64,000 nt of DNA. It comes from Platanthera guangdongensis. Lineage: Eukaryota; Streptophyta; Magnoliopsida; Asparagales; Orchidaceae. The stretch is taken from the NCBI GenBank assembly GCA_039583875.1, contig CM077167.1, forward strand, positions 150,305,010-150,369,009, given 5' to 3'. Of this stretch, positions 33,895 to 44,437 are shown piece by piece. Made by a program: the position numbers and the translations under genes. The stretch's first letter is position 1; every line of letters begins with the position of its first letter. The notes under the pieces are model-generated. The model was given only the letters and a program-made list of their open reading frames with translations, did not search any database and had not been told where the DNA came from.

Positions 33895-36707
33895 AATACC
33901 CCCATACTTAAGCTTTTGCTATTCTAGAGAAAAAGTTGGAGATGAACTTATAAGGAATAAAAGAAATCCTAAGTTTAGCTACCGCTTAATTAATTATAAG
34001 AGAGCTCTAAATAAACATACGAGGTGTAAGAGTTAAGTTCTAAAATTATGTAGATGATTTAAATAGCGCAAAAGTTTTGGCCAAAAGACTTCTTGATGTA
34101 ATCAAATAAAAGTAAATAATTATAATGGTTAGATTAACGAAAATAGATTGGAATTATATGAACTCTAGCTTATAGGAGTGTTACGGGAAATAATACAATT
34201 TACTAATTATGCTCTCAAATAAATTTTTGAATTAATTCTAGAATCGTGAAATTGGCTAAGGGGATTGATGTTGGTTTATGAAGAGAGTTTTGATTTTTGA
34301 GGTGAGGTAATTTTTTCTCGAACCTCCATTTTTTTGGATTATTAGGAAAATGAAATCTTATTTTCCTAATATGATTTTTGTTTTTGAACTTCATAAGAAT
34401 AAAATTAACCCAATGTCTATATGTAGGAGTAATAAATTTTATCCTCTTACTCCATAACATATAATCTTTTTAAATTATTGGGTGTCTATGTTTACGGAAC
34501 GAAATCTTATTCACATTGACATAGGATCTTTTAAGGATAAAAATTTTATCATGCCAAGTAGGTCATGATAAGTAAGGGGAGAAAAGAAAACTAGATTTTT
34601 AATCCTAAAAATGTTTGAGAGCAAACTTAATAAATTGTACGTTCCAATTTTTCAGAAAGCTAAAAGTAAGTATAATTGAATTCTATAGTCGTTATTTCCT
34701 AACATAATACACGTGCTCCTATTAATGAAAAATTAGAAGTGGTGCCTAAAACGAGTTCGCTATCTTTAACAAAGCATAATGAATTCTTTAAAACTTAACC
34801 TCGACTATTTAAATTTTTCAATCAATAATTAACAAATGAATAGCAAACAGAGAATTAATAAAATTCACATATAAATAAACTCAAAACAAAATTTTTGGAT
34901 AGCAAGAAAATTAAGAATTGAGATATTCGATTTATGCGTTACATAATTAACAAAATATTTTTGGGATTTTCGGTTTTTTATCATTTTTTTGTATTTTTGT
35001 GATTATCATCTTTTTTTGTGAATTTTTAAAATTATTGTCTTTTTTTTATGAGGTTTTTTGGTTTTGCTAAATTTTTTTTTAGTTTTTTAATGTATTTTGA
35101 TAAGTTAGTTACAAAAAGAGGAAAGAAAGAGGTTATTTTACAAAGAAGATAGTGGGGAAAGAGAAATTTTTTTTTGTTTTTTTTTGTTTTTTTTGTTTTC
35201 AGATAATATACAAAGGAAAAAAACTCGAGGGCGGCCCGCGAACAGACTCTTATTTGGGTGGTTGGTTCGATGAGTCGAACGCCGCGGGGATGCTAAAAAG
35301 ATAGCTTTTACAAAAAGAAAGGGGGGGGAAGAGATTTATTTTTAAAAATATTTACAAAGTAAAAGAAATTTTTTTTTGAATTTTTTGATGTTTTATAAGT
35401 TTTTTTGTGCATTTTTTGTGTTTTATTATTTTTTTGAGTTTTATGATAATAAAAAAAACAAGGAAATTTTTTTCAGGTTTAAATTTTTGTATTTTTATGA
35501 TTTTTTTTGTATTTTTTTGAGTATAGAATAAAAAATGCAGAATAGGAAAACACCCCCATACTTAAACCCAACATTGTCCCCAATGTTGTAATCTAAGTAT
35601 GCGGAATAGGTAATATACAAAATATAATAAGTACAAAAAAAAAAGAGAAGGTAGAAGCTTCCCTTAGACGAGTTCGGGATGCCCAATTAAATCCCTGCAT
35701 TATTAAAAGAAAATAAAGGAAGCAAAAGAGGAGATGATAAAAGCGAAAAAGATAAATTCGGCTAAAAGATATGCGGGCGGTAGGGGGCAGGTGTGTGTGA
35801 CTCGAAGCTAACGTCTTAGCTTTTGTGCGTGTATAGAAATGCGCTCTCCTAGTGCGCACAAAAATGGGAAGCGCGCCGAAGCAAAACAAGTGAAAAGAAA
35901 ATAAGCAAAACATATACATTATTATTATTTTTTTAAAATCAAATAATTATTGTTTTGTGTTTTTTTTTGCAGTAGATTTTTTATTTTTTAGTTGATTTTT
36001 TAGATAGGTTTTTTAGTTTTTTTTGTGTTTTGTTTTCATAAAAATAATGAAAATATATGTTTTTAAATTTTTTTTTGTTAAGTTTTTTCATTTTTTCGAA
36101 TTTTTTTAGTTTTGTTTGTTTTATAGTTTTTTTTTCAAAAAAATAATGAAAATAATTTTTTTTGTTAAGTTTTTTTTTATTTTCTTGGTTTTTAGATTTT
36201 TTAATTTTTTTTGTTTTATAGTTTTTTAAAATTTTTAGTTTTTAAAGTTTTTCAAATATTTTTAGTTTTATAAGTTTTTCAAATATTATTTTTTGTTTAA
36301 TAATTCTGTAATTTTTTTTTATAGTTTTTATGATGATTATTATTATTATTTATTATTATTATTATTATATTTTTGTTGGCCATTTTTAATTTTTGTTATA
36401 TATATAGATATAAGTAAAATTAATAGATTTCCAGGGTTCAAAATAACGACACGAATATCCCCGGCAATGGCGCCAAAAACTTGATTGGTTAAAACTCCAA
36501 AAATATTTCGTGGGTTCAAATAATTTTTTTTGTTTTATAATTTTGTAATTTTTTTTTATAGTTTTTATGATGATTATTATTATTATTATATTTTTGTTGG
36601 CCATTTTTAATTTTTGTTATATATATAGATATATGTAAAATTAATAGATTTCCAGCGTTCAAAATAACGACACGAATATTCCCCGGCAATGGCGCCAAAA
36701 ACTTGAT
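33895..36707 (-). other. G3 interior, second copy (non-coding)
   Basis: 2813 bp, collinear and closely similar to 28377-31212: polypurine tract next to the LTR, GC-rich block at about 35220-35240, nested hairpin at about 35549-35601, T-rich stretch, and a tandem copy of the primer-site region (36459-36475 and 36681-36697). No coding frame is credible. Confidence 0.85.
36681..36697 (-). other. G3 primer-binding site, right LTR
   Basis: The minus strand reads TGGCGCCATTGCCGGGG, matching the tRNA-Asp-type site except one base. It follows the LTR end by ATCAAGTTTT, the usual spacer in Tat/Athila-type elements. Confidence 0.85.
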
Positions 36708-37031
36708 TGATATTTTTCGCATCAAGTCCGAAAACTTAATGCGGCTAAAACTCCAAAAATAGGTGAGGATTCACGCGATGCCCCGGGCTGTTTATTTAAG
36801 TAGAAAAGTGGATTGTGATTTTTATTTAAGAAAACGGGGCGCGCATATTTATTTATTTGGATATAAAAAGATGTGATCGAGTTTTAACGAAAGTAGGCAA
36901 GTGCACCTATCGTGAGTAGTACAGGATATTCCGGGTGGAATATCAAGGTCGTATTTTTTTCGGGGTCGGTTCGTTTATTTCTACTCTTTCCTAGAGGGGA
37001 CTATTATTTTACTGATGATTATCTTGTCGGG

Positions 37032-37108
<77 letters not shown>

Positions 37109-39630
37109 CAAAAAGTAAGACAGAAAAACAGAAAATGAAAGTAATAAAGATGGAGCCGATGATGAGCTTAGCGCGACCGCATCGAATAGAATTTAAACTA
37201 AAATAAACTTTTAATAAAAAGAGATCCAAAATTTCAAATTAATTAAGGTGGAGACTTGGCCGTGGAGATTCCACTAGAATGACCTCACCTAGCTATAGGG
37301 CTATCGCTCACCTGAACGCTAAGACTATTCGACCGAATGTTAATCCGATGAAGGATTCCTCTTAACGCCCGCATTATGCTAAGAACCACGCTATTGGGTG
37401 AGGAACCCAATCCGGTAGAGTTGGCGCGCCTCCTCTCTCGAGGGTTAGTGCGGAACTCTCTTTACCAAGGGGTGATCGGTCCATACGCACGGCCTCTCGG
37501 CTAGCTAGCATATGGACTACGAAAATAGAGACCACCCATCGATTATGTGGTTCTACGCGTCGTAGACCCTAGGCAAACCTTAATTAATTTTAATTAATTA
37601 GAAAATAAGGACCTTTAATTATTTAAAGCTATTTTATTTGTCCCAATGCTCTTCGATACTGAGAGCTAAGAACGATTAGCCACTCATCGGAATGGGGACG
37701 ACAGCGGTGAAAGCAATAAAGAAAGCAGAAAATGGAAAGCAGGAAATGAAAGCAGTAAGAAAGCAGTAAATTACAAGTCCTACTTAAATAAGTAGGACTG
37801 AAATGAAAACAGTAAATGCGTGTCCCGACGCAAGTGCGTGGGCGGGAGAAATGAAAGCGAGTCCTACTCAAATGAGTAGGACTAAATAAATGCAACACAC
37901 ACACACACTCGACAGAAAGTAAAACTCACACACACACTCTCTCGACATAAAGGAAAACACACACACACACTACAGGAAAGTAAACACACTCCACACACTC
38001 TACTGAAATGAAATAAAAGCATTGCGTCATTTAACTCTTAATGGGTAGGCGAAAATAAATGCGCACACAACAGAAATTGAAAAAAAAAACTAAGTTATCA
38101 AAAAATTAAAACGACTGTATTTCTATTGCTAGAATGCGGTAGAAATGCGTAAAAAACTGAAATAAAAATAAACCGGGCAAAAATGTTTGCAAATGAACGC
38201 AAAATGAAAATGTCCGAAAAATTGAAATAAATACATTTCTACCGCTAGAATGCGGTAGACATGCGTAAAAAGAAGAAATAAAAATAAAAGGGGCAAAAAG
38301 TTTTGGAAAATAAAGGAAAAATACAAGTGTTTAAAAAATTAAAATGACAAATTATTCATTCTTATAATGCTATAAAAATGCCTAAAAAGTGGAAGAAAAG
38401 TTAAAAGCACGAAAATTTTTACAAAAAAAACGGCTAAGTAAGAAAAATCAAAACCACTTTTTAACCATTTTTATATTTTCATAAGGATGAACAAGAACGA
38501 AAAAGCTAAACTATTAGCACTATTAAAGCTATGAAAACACAAAAAATTTACACTCACACACACACACACTTTTTAAAGAAAAGAAAACAAAGTAGAAACA
38601 AAGAGAAAAACAAGTAAAAAAAAATAAGATTGCTTAAGAGATGAAACATAAATGAAGTCCATAATCATGTAAGGGAGAAAATATACAAATTTATTACTAA
38701 AAAAATGATTACAAAGCTAAGAGAAAGGAGAAAAATTTCCCTTACATAGACTTGAGATGCATCTTGGCAGCATAACTTCTAAGCAAAATGGTCAAAAAGG
38801 AGAACAGAAACTCTTACAGCAAGCTGGTATTTATAGAGAAAAAAATCAAAGTACACGCCCCTTGACACGGGCGTGTAGGGGCGGGGGGCGTGTCAGCACT
38901 GTACAAAATGCGGCCGTCGATTTGACGGGAAAGTGGACTTCAGGCTGGACACATGTCGGTCTCACGTTGGTCACGCCCCAGGTCACGGGCGTGACGCTGG
39001 GCGTGTCGAGGAGGTGGATCTGGGCGCGGTGCGTCAAAAGTCGTTGCGCGGGTCTTGTCATTCAGGTGGAGAACTCACGCCCCAGGTCACGACGTGACTC
39101 TGGGCGTGTCGCTGGGTGTCGACAAACGTCGAGCGGAAAGTGTCGAGTTGAAAAATCGTCGAGCAGCTGGAGAATCGTCGAGCACGAGTTTGTCGATCGG
39201 AAATCGTCGAGCAGAACTTTGTCAAGCGGGAAGATGAGTCACGCACTAGGTCACGGCCGTGACGCTGGGTGTGTCGAGGAGGTGGCGACGATCGTCGAAC
39301 GGAAAGTCAAGCTGAAATCGTCGATCGGAATTTGTCGAGCTGAAATCGTCGATCGGAAATCGTCGACCGGAAATTTCTCTTTAAAATTTGCTGATTTCAT
39401 GCGTTTGACGAATCACGGCCTGGTCACGGGTGTGCCCAATAAGTCACGGGCGTGACTTGGCAATTATTTGCAGATTTTTATTTTTTTCCTGAAAAATAAA
39501 ATAAAACAAGTTAGTAAAATATTTACAAAAATAGGAGCATTTTATTGAATAAAAACAAGTAAAAATGACAAAAATAAATAAAAACGACTTAAGTAATGTA
39601 CATAAAAATAGGTATATTTACAATTCATCA
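36708..39630 (-). repeat. G3 right LTR (5' LTR by orientation)
   Basis: 2923 bp, the longest copy. It includes an (AT)n run at about 37033-37107, inverted copies of a short GTCCTACTTAAATAAGTAGGACT-like palindrome near 37777, CACACA runs near 37890-37980, TATAAATA (minus) at 38828-38835 and the U3 array at 38855-39460. Confidence 0.92.
38855..39460 (-). promoter_or_regulatory. G3 U3 array, right LTR
   Basis: Composite array of CACGGGCGTG and CGTCGA motifs, 170-775 bp from the LTR start, directly upstream of TATAAATA on the minus strand. It matches the middle copy closely. Confidence 0.85.
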
Positions 39631-40113
39631 GAGGCCTAAAGCCGACATACCAAGTATTATGATGTACGACACCGACCGGTGGAGTTCCGCATGGGGGAAA
39701 TGGTGTTCGTAAAAATTAAACCCATGCATGATGTCTCCCTGTTGAGAAAACAAAAGATGTTTTATCACAGCTATTTGGGTCCCTATCAGGTAATAGAGCG
39801 CGTTGGCCCTATTGCCTATCGATTAGCCCTCCCCCAGAACTGGGAAATCTTCATGATGTGTTTCATATCTATTCCTTGAGACGAGTTCTCCTGCAACCAG
39901 AGCAGCATCTACCTACACCACCAGTGCAACTGCGATCAGACAGATCCGTCTAACTTAAACCAATTAGAGTCGTAGATCATAAAGTGAAGAATCTACGTAA
40001 CAAGGTTATCCCAATGGTCATGATATTATGGTTGAACCACGGATGAAATGAGTATACTTGGGAGCCAGAAGCTCTTGTCCGCGAAAAACATCCAGAGTTA
40101 TTTTTCCAGGTAT
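39631..40113 (+). pseudogene. pol: G1 integrase C-terminus and chromodomain-like tail
   Basis: Resumes after G3. It reads KYYDVRHRPVEFRMGEMVFVK, then a GPYQVIERVGPIAYRLALP block, the usual segment after the integrase core. HDVFH follows after a frameshift near 39840. A decayed chromodomain-like tail shows RNKVIPMVMILW, then a stop replacing a residue, and ends EALVREKHPELFF. It matches the equivalent tail of G2 in order and spacing. Confidence 0.75.
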
Positions 40114-40189
40114 GTCACTCCCTCTTCCCCCACCCCCCCCAACTTCAAGCAAATTTTCAAGGACTTAAATCATTTTATTTTTATTGGAT

Positions 40190-42502
40190 TGTAACATTCT
40201 GACTTTTATTGGGCCACCAGAGCCCTAGTGGGCCCAATAAAAGTGACCCGAACCCCTATCCACTATCTGCTAGGAGGTAACCCTAAGCAGAAAGTGGAGC
40301 TAGAGAACTCTGATTTGGGTTCTGTCAATTCCCATGGCATCGTATAGTTAATACAAACGCATCAGAACTCGTTCTGTTGGACCCCGAGGTAATATGGTGG
40401 ATATGACCATTTCTCGTAAAACGTCACGAAGACAAGATTTTGAATATCGGTCTAGAGAACTTCGATTTAATTTATGTCAGTTCCTATGGTCTCAAAAAGT
40501 CAATACGAGCGCATCGGTACTCGTTGCGTCGCAATCCGAGGTCTAACGATGAATATAGACATTTTGAACAATTTTGTGCACCGCGACGCGCAGATTTTGG
40601 ACTTCTAACAAACGAACTATGATTCAACCCCAGTCATTGGCTCTAGACCCGCATGGTCAATACAAAGTCAACCGAATTTCTCCCGATCAATTTCAGTGAT
40701 GGATAGTCAAACCGTGGTAAAATCAAGTATAGTCGTGCACCGAAAAGCATGCACACACAAATTATGACACGACACCCAAACTTTGACACGACTTCCGATA
40801 TCTTGGACCTACTTTAACTTTGACCAGCATGGGTGACCCACCCTAGGGTTGACTATGGTCAAACCACCATAAAAACCAAAATTTTGGAATTTTCCAAAAG
40901 AGGCACGCACATCCTCCTCATTAATGGTCTAGGGCTCTCCTGCCCCACCCCCTTAGGCTACCAACAAGCAAGGTTGTAAAAAAAGGGCCATGGGCCAAGT
41001 TGGGCCCAACCCCTCCTTCCCTCTTCTTAAGAACCAAAGCCTAAGCCCACTTAAGGCAAGCCCTTAGATGGAGGTCCTGCCTACCATGGCCTACTAGGAG
41101 GAGCCATGTGTCCACCCAAGTGGAGGAGAAGAGATCCTTCTCTCTCTCCCTCTCGGTTTAATCCCACACCGGAGAATGAGGGTGAGGCTCCCCCCACCCC
41201 CGCCCAGGCTATAAAAGCCCATGCACCCATGCCTTTTTCCTCACCAAGCCAAACGAGCCCAGGGCACCCTCACCGGAGCTCCAACTCGCCGGAAAACCCT
41301 CTCCACCCGAGCTCCACCACGACCTCTAATGGCAGTACGGTCAGGACCATCCCAAACCCCCCAACCCCATGTGGATATTCTTATCCTTCCCCTTCCCTAT
41401 CCCCCTGACGTGGTGCATGCGCCTCCCAGCGGCCGAAGCATCGTCGGCTCCACCCGAGCCAAGCTCTAGGTCAGGTGGTGGCCGTAGCAAGCTGGCCCCT
41501 CCCAGCATCGATAGTGGCTCTAGAGAAGAGCTAAACCATCAGGGATAATATTCCTCGGTGGTGGAAGGCTGGGGTGCCACCAAAAAATGCCGCTTCGGCG
41601 GCACCTGAGAAAAATAGAGATTTCTCTGTATTTTGCTACGGCGGCGGCCGACGGCGGAAGTTACCGGGCCACCACCGGAGAGAAGCCCTGCCCACGGAAC
41701 ACCGGTCGGGGGTGGTTGCGTAACCAGGAACATCATCAGAGAAGCAAGGTGGCGTGGCGGCGCTGGGAGCAGAGCTCCGCCATCTTGCTCTCGAGATGAC
41801 AATCTCAGGCGGTGGCCGGCAGCGGCAGGCCGCCGGACCACCACCCAAAAGTTCTCTGGCCCCCGGTGAGTCGATTGGGGGCGGCGCCGACAACTGGTAG
41901 CGACTGTTTGGGGGTGGTGGAGGCTGCCACCCTCCACACCGCTGGGAGGTACAACCACCGTCCGATCTCCGCGATGAGATCAGACGGTCCATGATTTCTG
42001 GATTCTCGCCCCGCCTCAGCATCAATGACCCCTACAGTGGATCTGTGCCCAATCGGCTGTGGCGATAGAAGAACGATTGGCGTCGTCTGACACAATCTCA
42101 ACCGCGGGATTGAGTTTGATATGGCTAACCGTAGACCTATATTATTAACAAAAACTTTAACAATTTTTAGAAAAAAATCTTTGCCTCTGGAGGATAAATG
42201 GTCAACATGAAAAATATTCCTCTCAATGTGGACTCCCTTCAGAAAAGTTTTGAGAATTTTTGAAAATGATTTGGTGCTTTTAAAATCCTAAACAAAACTT
42301 TTTTGACCAAAATAAAGGCTAAAGTAGCTCGGAAAATTATGAAAAAGGTTTAGGCTCAGTTTATACCCCATTAGAGGTTGTATTAAAATTTGGTGGCATG
42401 GTGATAAGAATTGACATGTTCCCTAATTACTGGGATCCTAGTGTCGCGCTCAGAATTTTTTTCGCTCTTTCTCCTCGGAAACGAAGATTAGAATGCGCGA
42501 CC
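40190..42502 (+). repeat. Presumed G1 3' LTR, 5' part
   Basis: Starts TGTAACATTCTGAC about 75 bp after the chromodomain tail, preceded by a weak AATTTTCAAGGACTTAAATC stem and a poor purine tract. It contains a degenerate repeat of about 145 bp (units near 40303 and 40448) and a clear TATA box at 41210. A GC-rich transcribed part follows (41240-42100), with proline-rich spurious frames. It is cut by C2 at 42502. No copy of this sequence is visible at the left end, so the LTR identity rests on position and the TGTAAC start. Confidence 0.6.
41210..41217 (+). promoter_or_regulatory. TATA box of the presumed G1 LTR
   Basis: TATAAAAG in a GC-rich context (CCCAGGC before, CCCATGC after) is a textbook plant core promoter. 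It lies 1.02 kb from the LTR start. Confidence 0.65.
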
Positions 42503-42649
42503 TGTTGGGTACATTGGAAAATATGTACTAGATTTGAAGAAGCCTCACCCTACTCAATGATATACATCAAGGTGTATTTGATATGTTTTGAGTTTATATG
42601 TGCAGGTTAAGTAATTGCAGGAAATGCAGAAAAGTTTCTAAGTCCATAT

Positions 42650-43340
42650 GTCGACACATAGAGATGCAGTGTCGACACTTATGAAGGCTTGTGTCGACAC
42701 CTAGAGAAGCTGTGTCGACACTTGGAGTAATTGTGTCGACACCAGGAAAGGCAGAGTCGACACCAGAAGAAAAGTGTCGACACATACAGTCAGTGTCGAC
42801 ACACTATGAAGAATACTCAACATATATCTTGTCGACACTTAGAGGCAGTGTTGACACTCAGAGAAGCTTTGTCGACATCAAATGTGTCGACATCAGGAGG
42901 CTGTGTAGACACTCAGCAAGCTTCAATAAAGTTAAAGTACTTGTGTCGACACAAAGGAGATTTGTCGACACTCAGCAAGTTTCAACACACAGAATCAGTG
43001 TCGACACAAAGGAGATGTGTTGACACTCAGCAAGTATCAACAACAAAAGAAGATGTGTCGACATAAAGGAGATGTGTCGACATACAGCAGAATTCAGCTA
43101 AGTGTTAAAGAAGAAGTACTTGTGTCGACACACTCAACCAGTGTCGACACATTCAACAGAAGGCTTATGTCGACACATAAAATCAGTGTCGACACATTCT
43201 GAAGAAGCAGTGTCGAGAAGCTGTTGTAACAACACAAGGAGTTGTGTCGACACCATCAAGGCTAGTGTCGACACTTAGTTCACTTGTGTCAACACTTGGT
43301 CTTTTTGTGTCGACATATAATGAAGATCAGTCTCGACACT
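42650..43340 (+). promoter_or_regulatory. C2 U3 array of the palindrome GTGTCGACAC
   Basis: More than 20 copies of TGTCGACA sit mostly 15-40 bp apart, separated by variable AG-rich spacers. Decayed copies such as GTGTTGACAC and GTGTCAACAC are what CpG deamination on either strand would give. The array lies 150-840 bp from the LTR start and ends about 130 bp before the TATA box at 43474. Confidence 0.92.
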
Positions 43341-43473
43341 TTCAGACAGAGACAGTATTTTCAAGAAGTGACTGGATGACTTGACAGCTGCCATTTCAAC
43401 CGGTCAACTACAACTGTCAGAGCTGTCATAAGTTCGTTAGAAACCGGATCAGCCGGTTACCTTGGAGGAAGAC

Positions 43474-43482
43474 TATATAAAG
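43474..43482 (+). promoter_or_regulatory. C2 LTR TATA box
   Basis: TATATAAAG follows the palindrome array. The conserved copia block GTGGATGTACCC..GAACCACTATAAA lies downstream at 44229-44264. Confidence 0.7.
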
Positions 43483-44437
43483 GCCTTTCTCCTTCAACAG
43501 AAGATAATTGATCACAATTATTGAATCATCAATCAGAAGATTAAAATTTAAGAAGATCAAGACAGATCCAGAGAAAACTGTAAATCAGTATTCTGAAGAA
43601 ACTTCAGATTTACTTGGAGAGAGAGAACTCCAGTAATTGAAGTCAAGAAAGAGACTTGTTAATCAAATCTCTTAAGGAGCAGGTTCTGAACCAGACTGCA
43701 TAGTAGGATCCAGATTTAATTCTCCATCCTAAGAAGGAAGTTGCTAGAGGGTCTACTTCAACAAGATCCACTTTACTGAGTTCAGACTCAAGAAGCCTTG
43801 AAGAAAGCAAAGACAAAGTTGATCTCAGGAATCAGTGCTATCAAGAACTGATCAAGAAGATTGCCCTCTTCATTCTCTCAAACTGATTGGTGATCTGAAA
43901 ACTTTTTATTATTTTTTTGTAGGATCCTAAGGGATCTGAGTTGTAAGCCTAAATCTATAAAGGCTGAGGTATGGCTTTTGAGCCTGAGTGTAGGAGAATC
44001 AATTATCTGAATGTAGGCCTTGTTGAAGGCTGAGGTAGGGTTGTTTAGCCTAAGTGTAGGTCTTGTTGAAGACTGAGTGGTAGGGCTTTGTGCCTGAGTT
44101 ATAGGAGTAGGGACACTCTGAGTTGTAGGAACCTGTTTGGGGTTCTGAGCTGTAAGATCTGAGGATCTGAGTAGAAGTGCTGAAGTTAGGCCGAATCTAG
44201 TACACTACTAGATAGGTGAAGGGGGAAAGTGGATGTACCCAGACCTTGGGGAACCACTATAAACACTGTGTGCACTCTGTGTATGTTTGTTTCTGTGGTT
44301 GCTGTGTTGTGATAGTTGTAGAATATTGCAAAAATAGGTTTAATTGTACAGAGTTTCTGCCTTAAAATTAAAAAGGAAAAGTATACCTATTCACCCCCCC
44401 TCTAGGTGGTTAGGCACTATTTCTTTCACGACCACTC

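Larger units (their letters stand above)
26335..39630 (-). mobile_element. G3: non-coding Tat/Athila-like LTR element with three LTRs
   Basis: Layout on the plus strand: LTR 26335-28376, interior 28377-31212, LTR 31213-33894, interior 33895-36707, LTR 36708-39630. Each LTR runs from TGATATTTTT to ATTCATCA as read on the plus strand. The duplication GAGGC flanks only the outermost ends (26330-26334 and 39631-39635). Minus orientation is shown by a primer site complementary to tRNA-Asp (TGGCGCCATTGCCGGGG) next to the LTR end at 36708, and by a G-rich tract next to the LTR starts. No gag or pol is present, so it is a large non-autonomous derivative that needs proteins from a relative. Three LTRs and two interiors point to unequal recombination between copies. 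Confidence 0.92.
42503..44428 (+). mobile_element. C2: solo Ty1/copia LTR
   Basis: 1926 bp, from TGTTGGGTACATTGG to CACTATTTCTTTCA, flanked by perfect 5-bp duplications CGACC (42498-42502 and 44429-44433). No internal region is present, so the element was lost by LTR-LTR recombination. It shares with C1 the TGTTGG start, the TTTCTTTCA end, the C-run CACCCCCCCTCTA and the GTGGATGTACC block, but most of its sequence differs. Confidence 0.92.
1..44437 (+). mobile_element. G1: old Ty3/gypsy element, split into pieces by C1, G3 and C2
   Basis: Own sequence lies at 1-2113, 23808-26334, 39631-42502 and perhaps 44434-44437. The order is 5' LTR/leader, gag, protease, deleted RT/RNase H, integrase, chromodomain-like tail, 3' LTR. 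Removing C1 with one copy of its target duplication rejoins the gag frame exactly. The integrase frame is likewise rejoined around G3. The many stops and frameshifts make it the oldest layer visible. The tail and the tRNA-Met-type primer site fit a chromovirus such as Tekay/Del, but no search was possible. Confidence 0.7.

Noticed and set aside
37015..37206. Ile-Tyr repeat protein frame
   Set aside because: It is the translation of the (AT)n microsatellite in the right G3 LTR.
41106..42101. Pro/Arg-rich frames on both strands in the presumed G1 LTR
   Set aside because: This GC-rich segment is open in several frames at once. It is the transcribed part of an LTR downstream of a TATA box and shows no domain.
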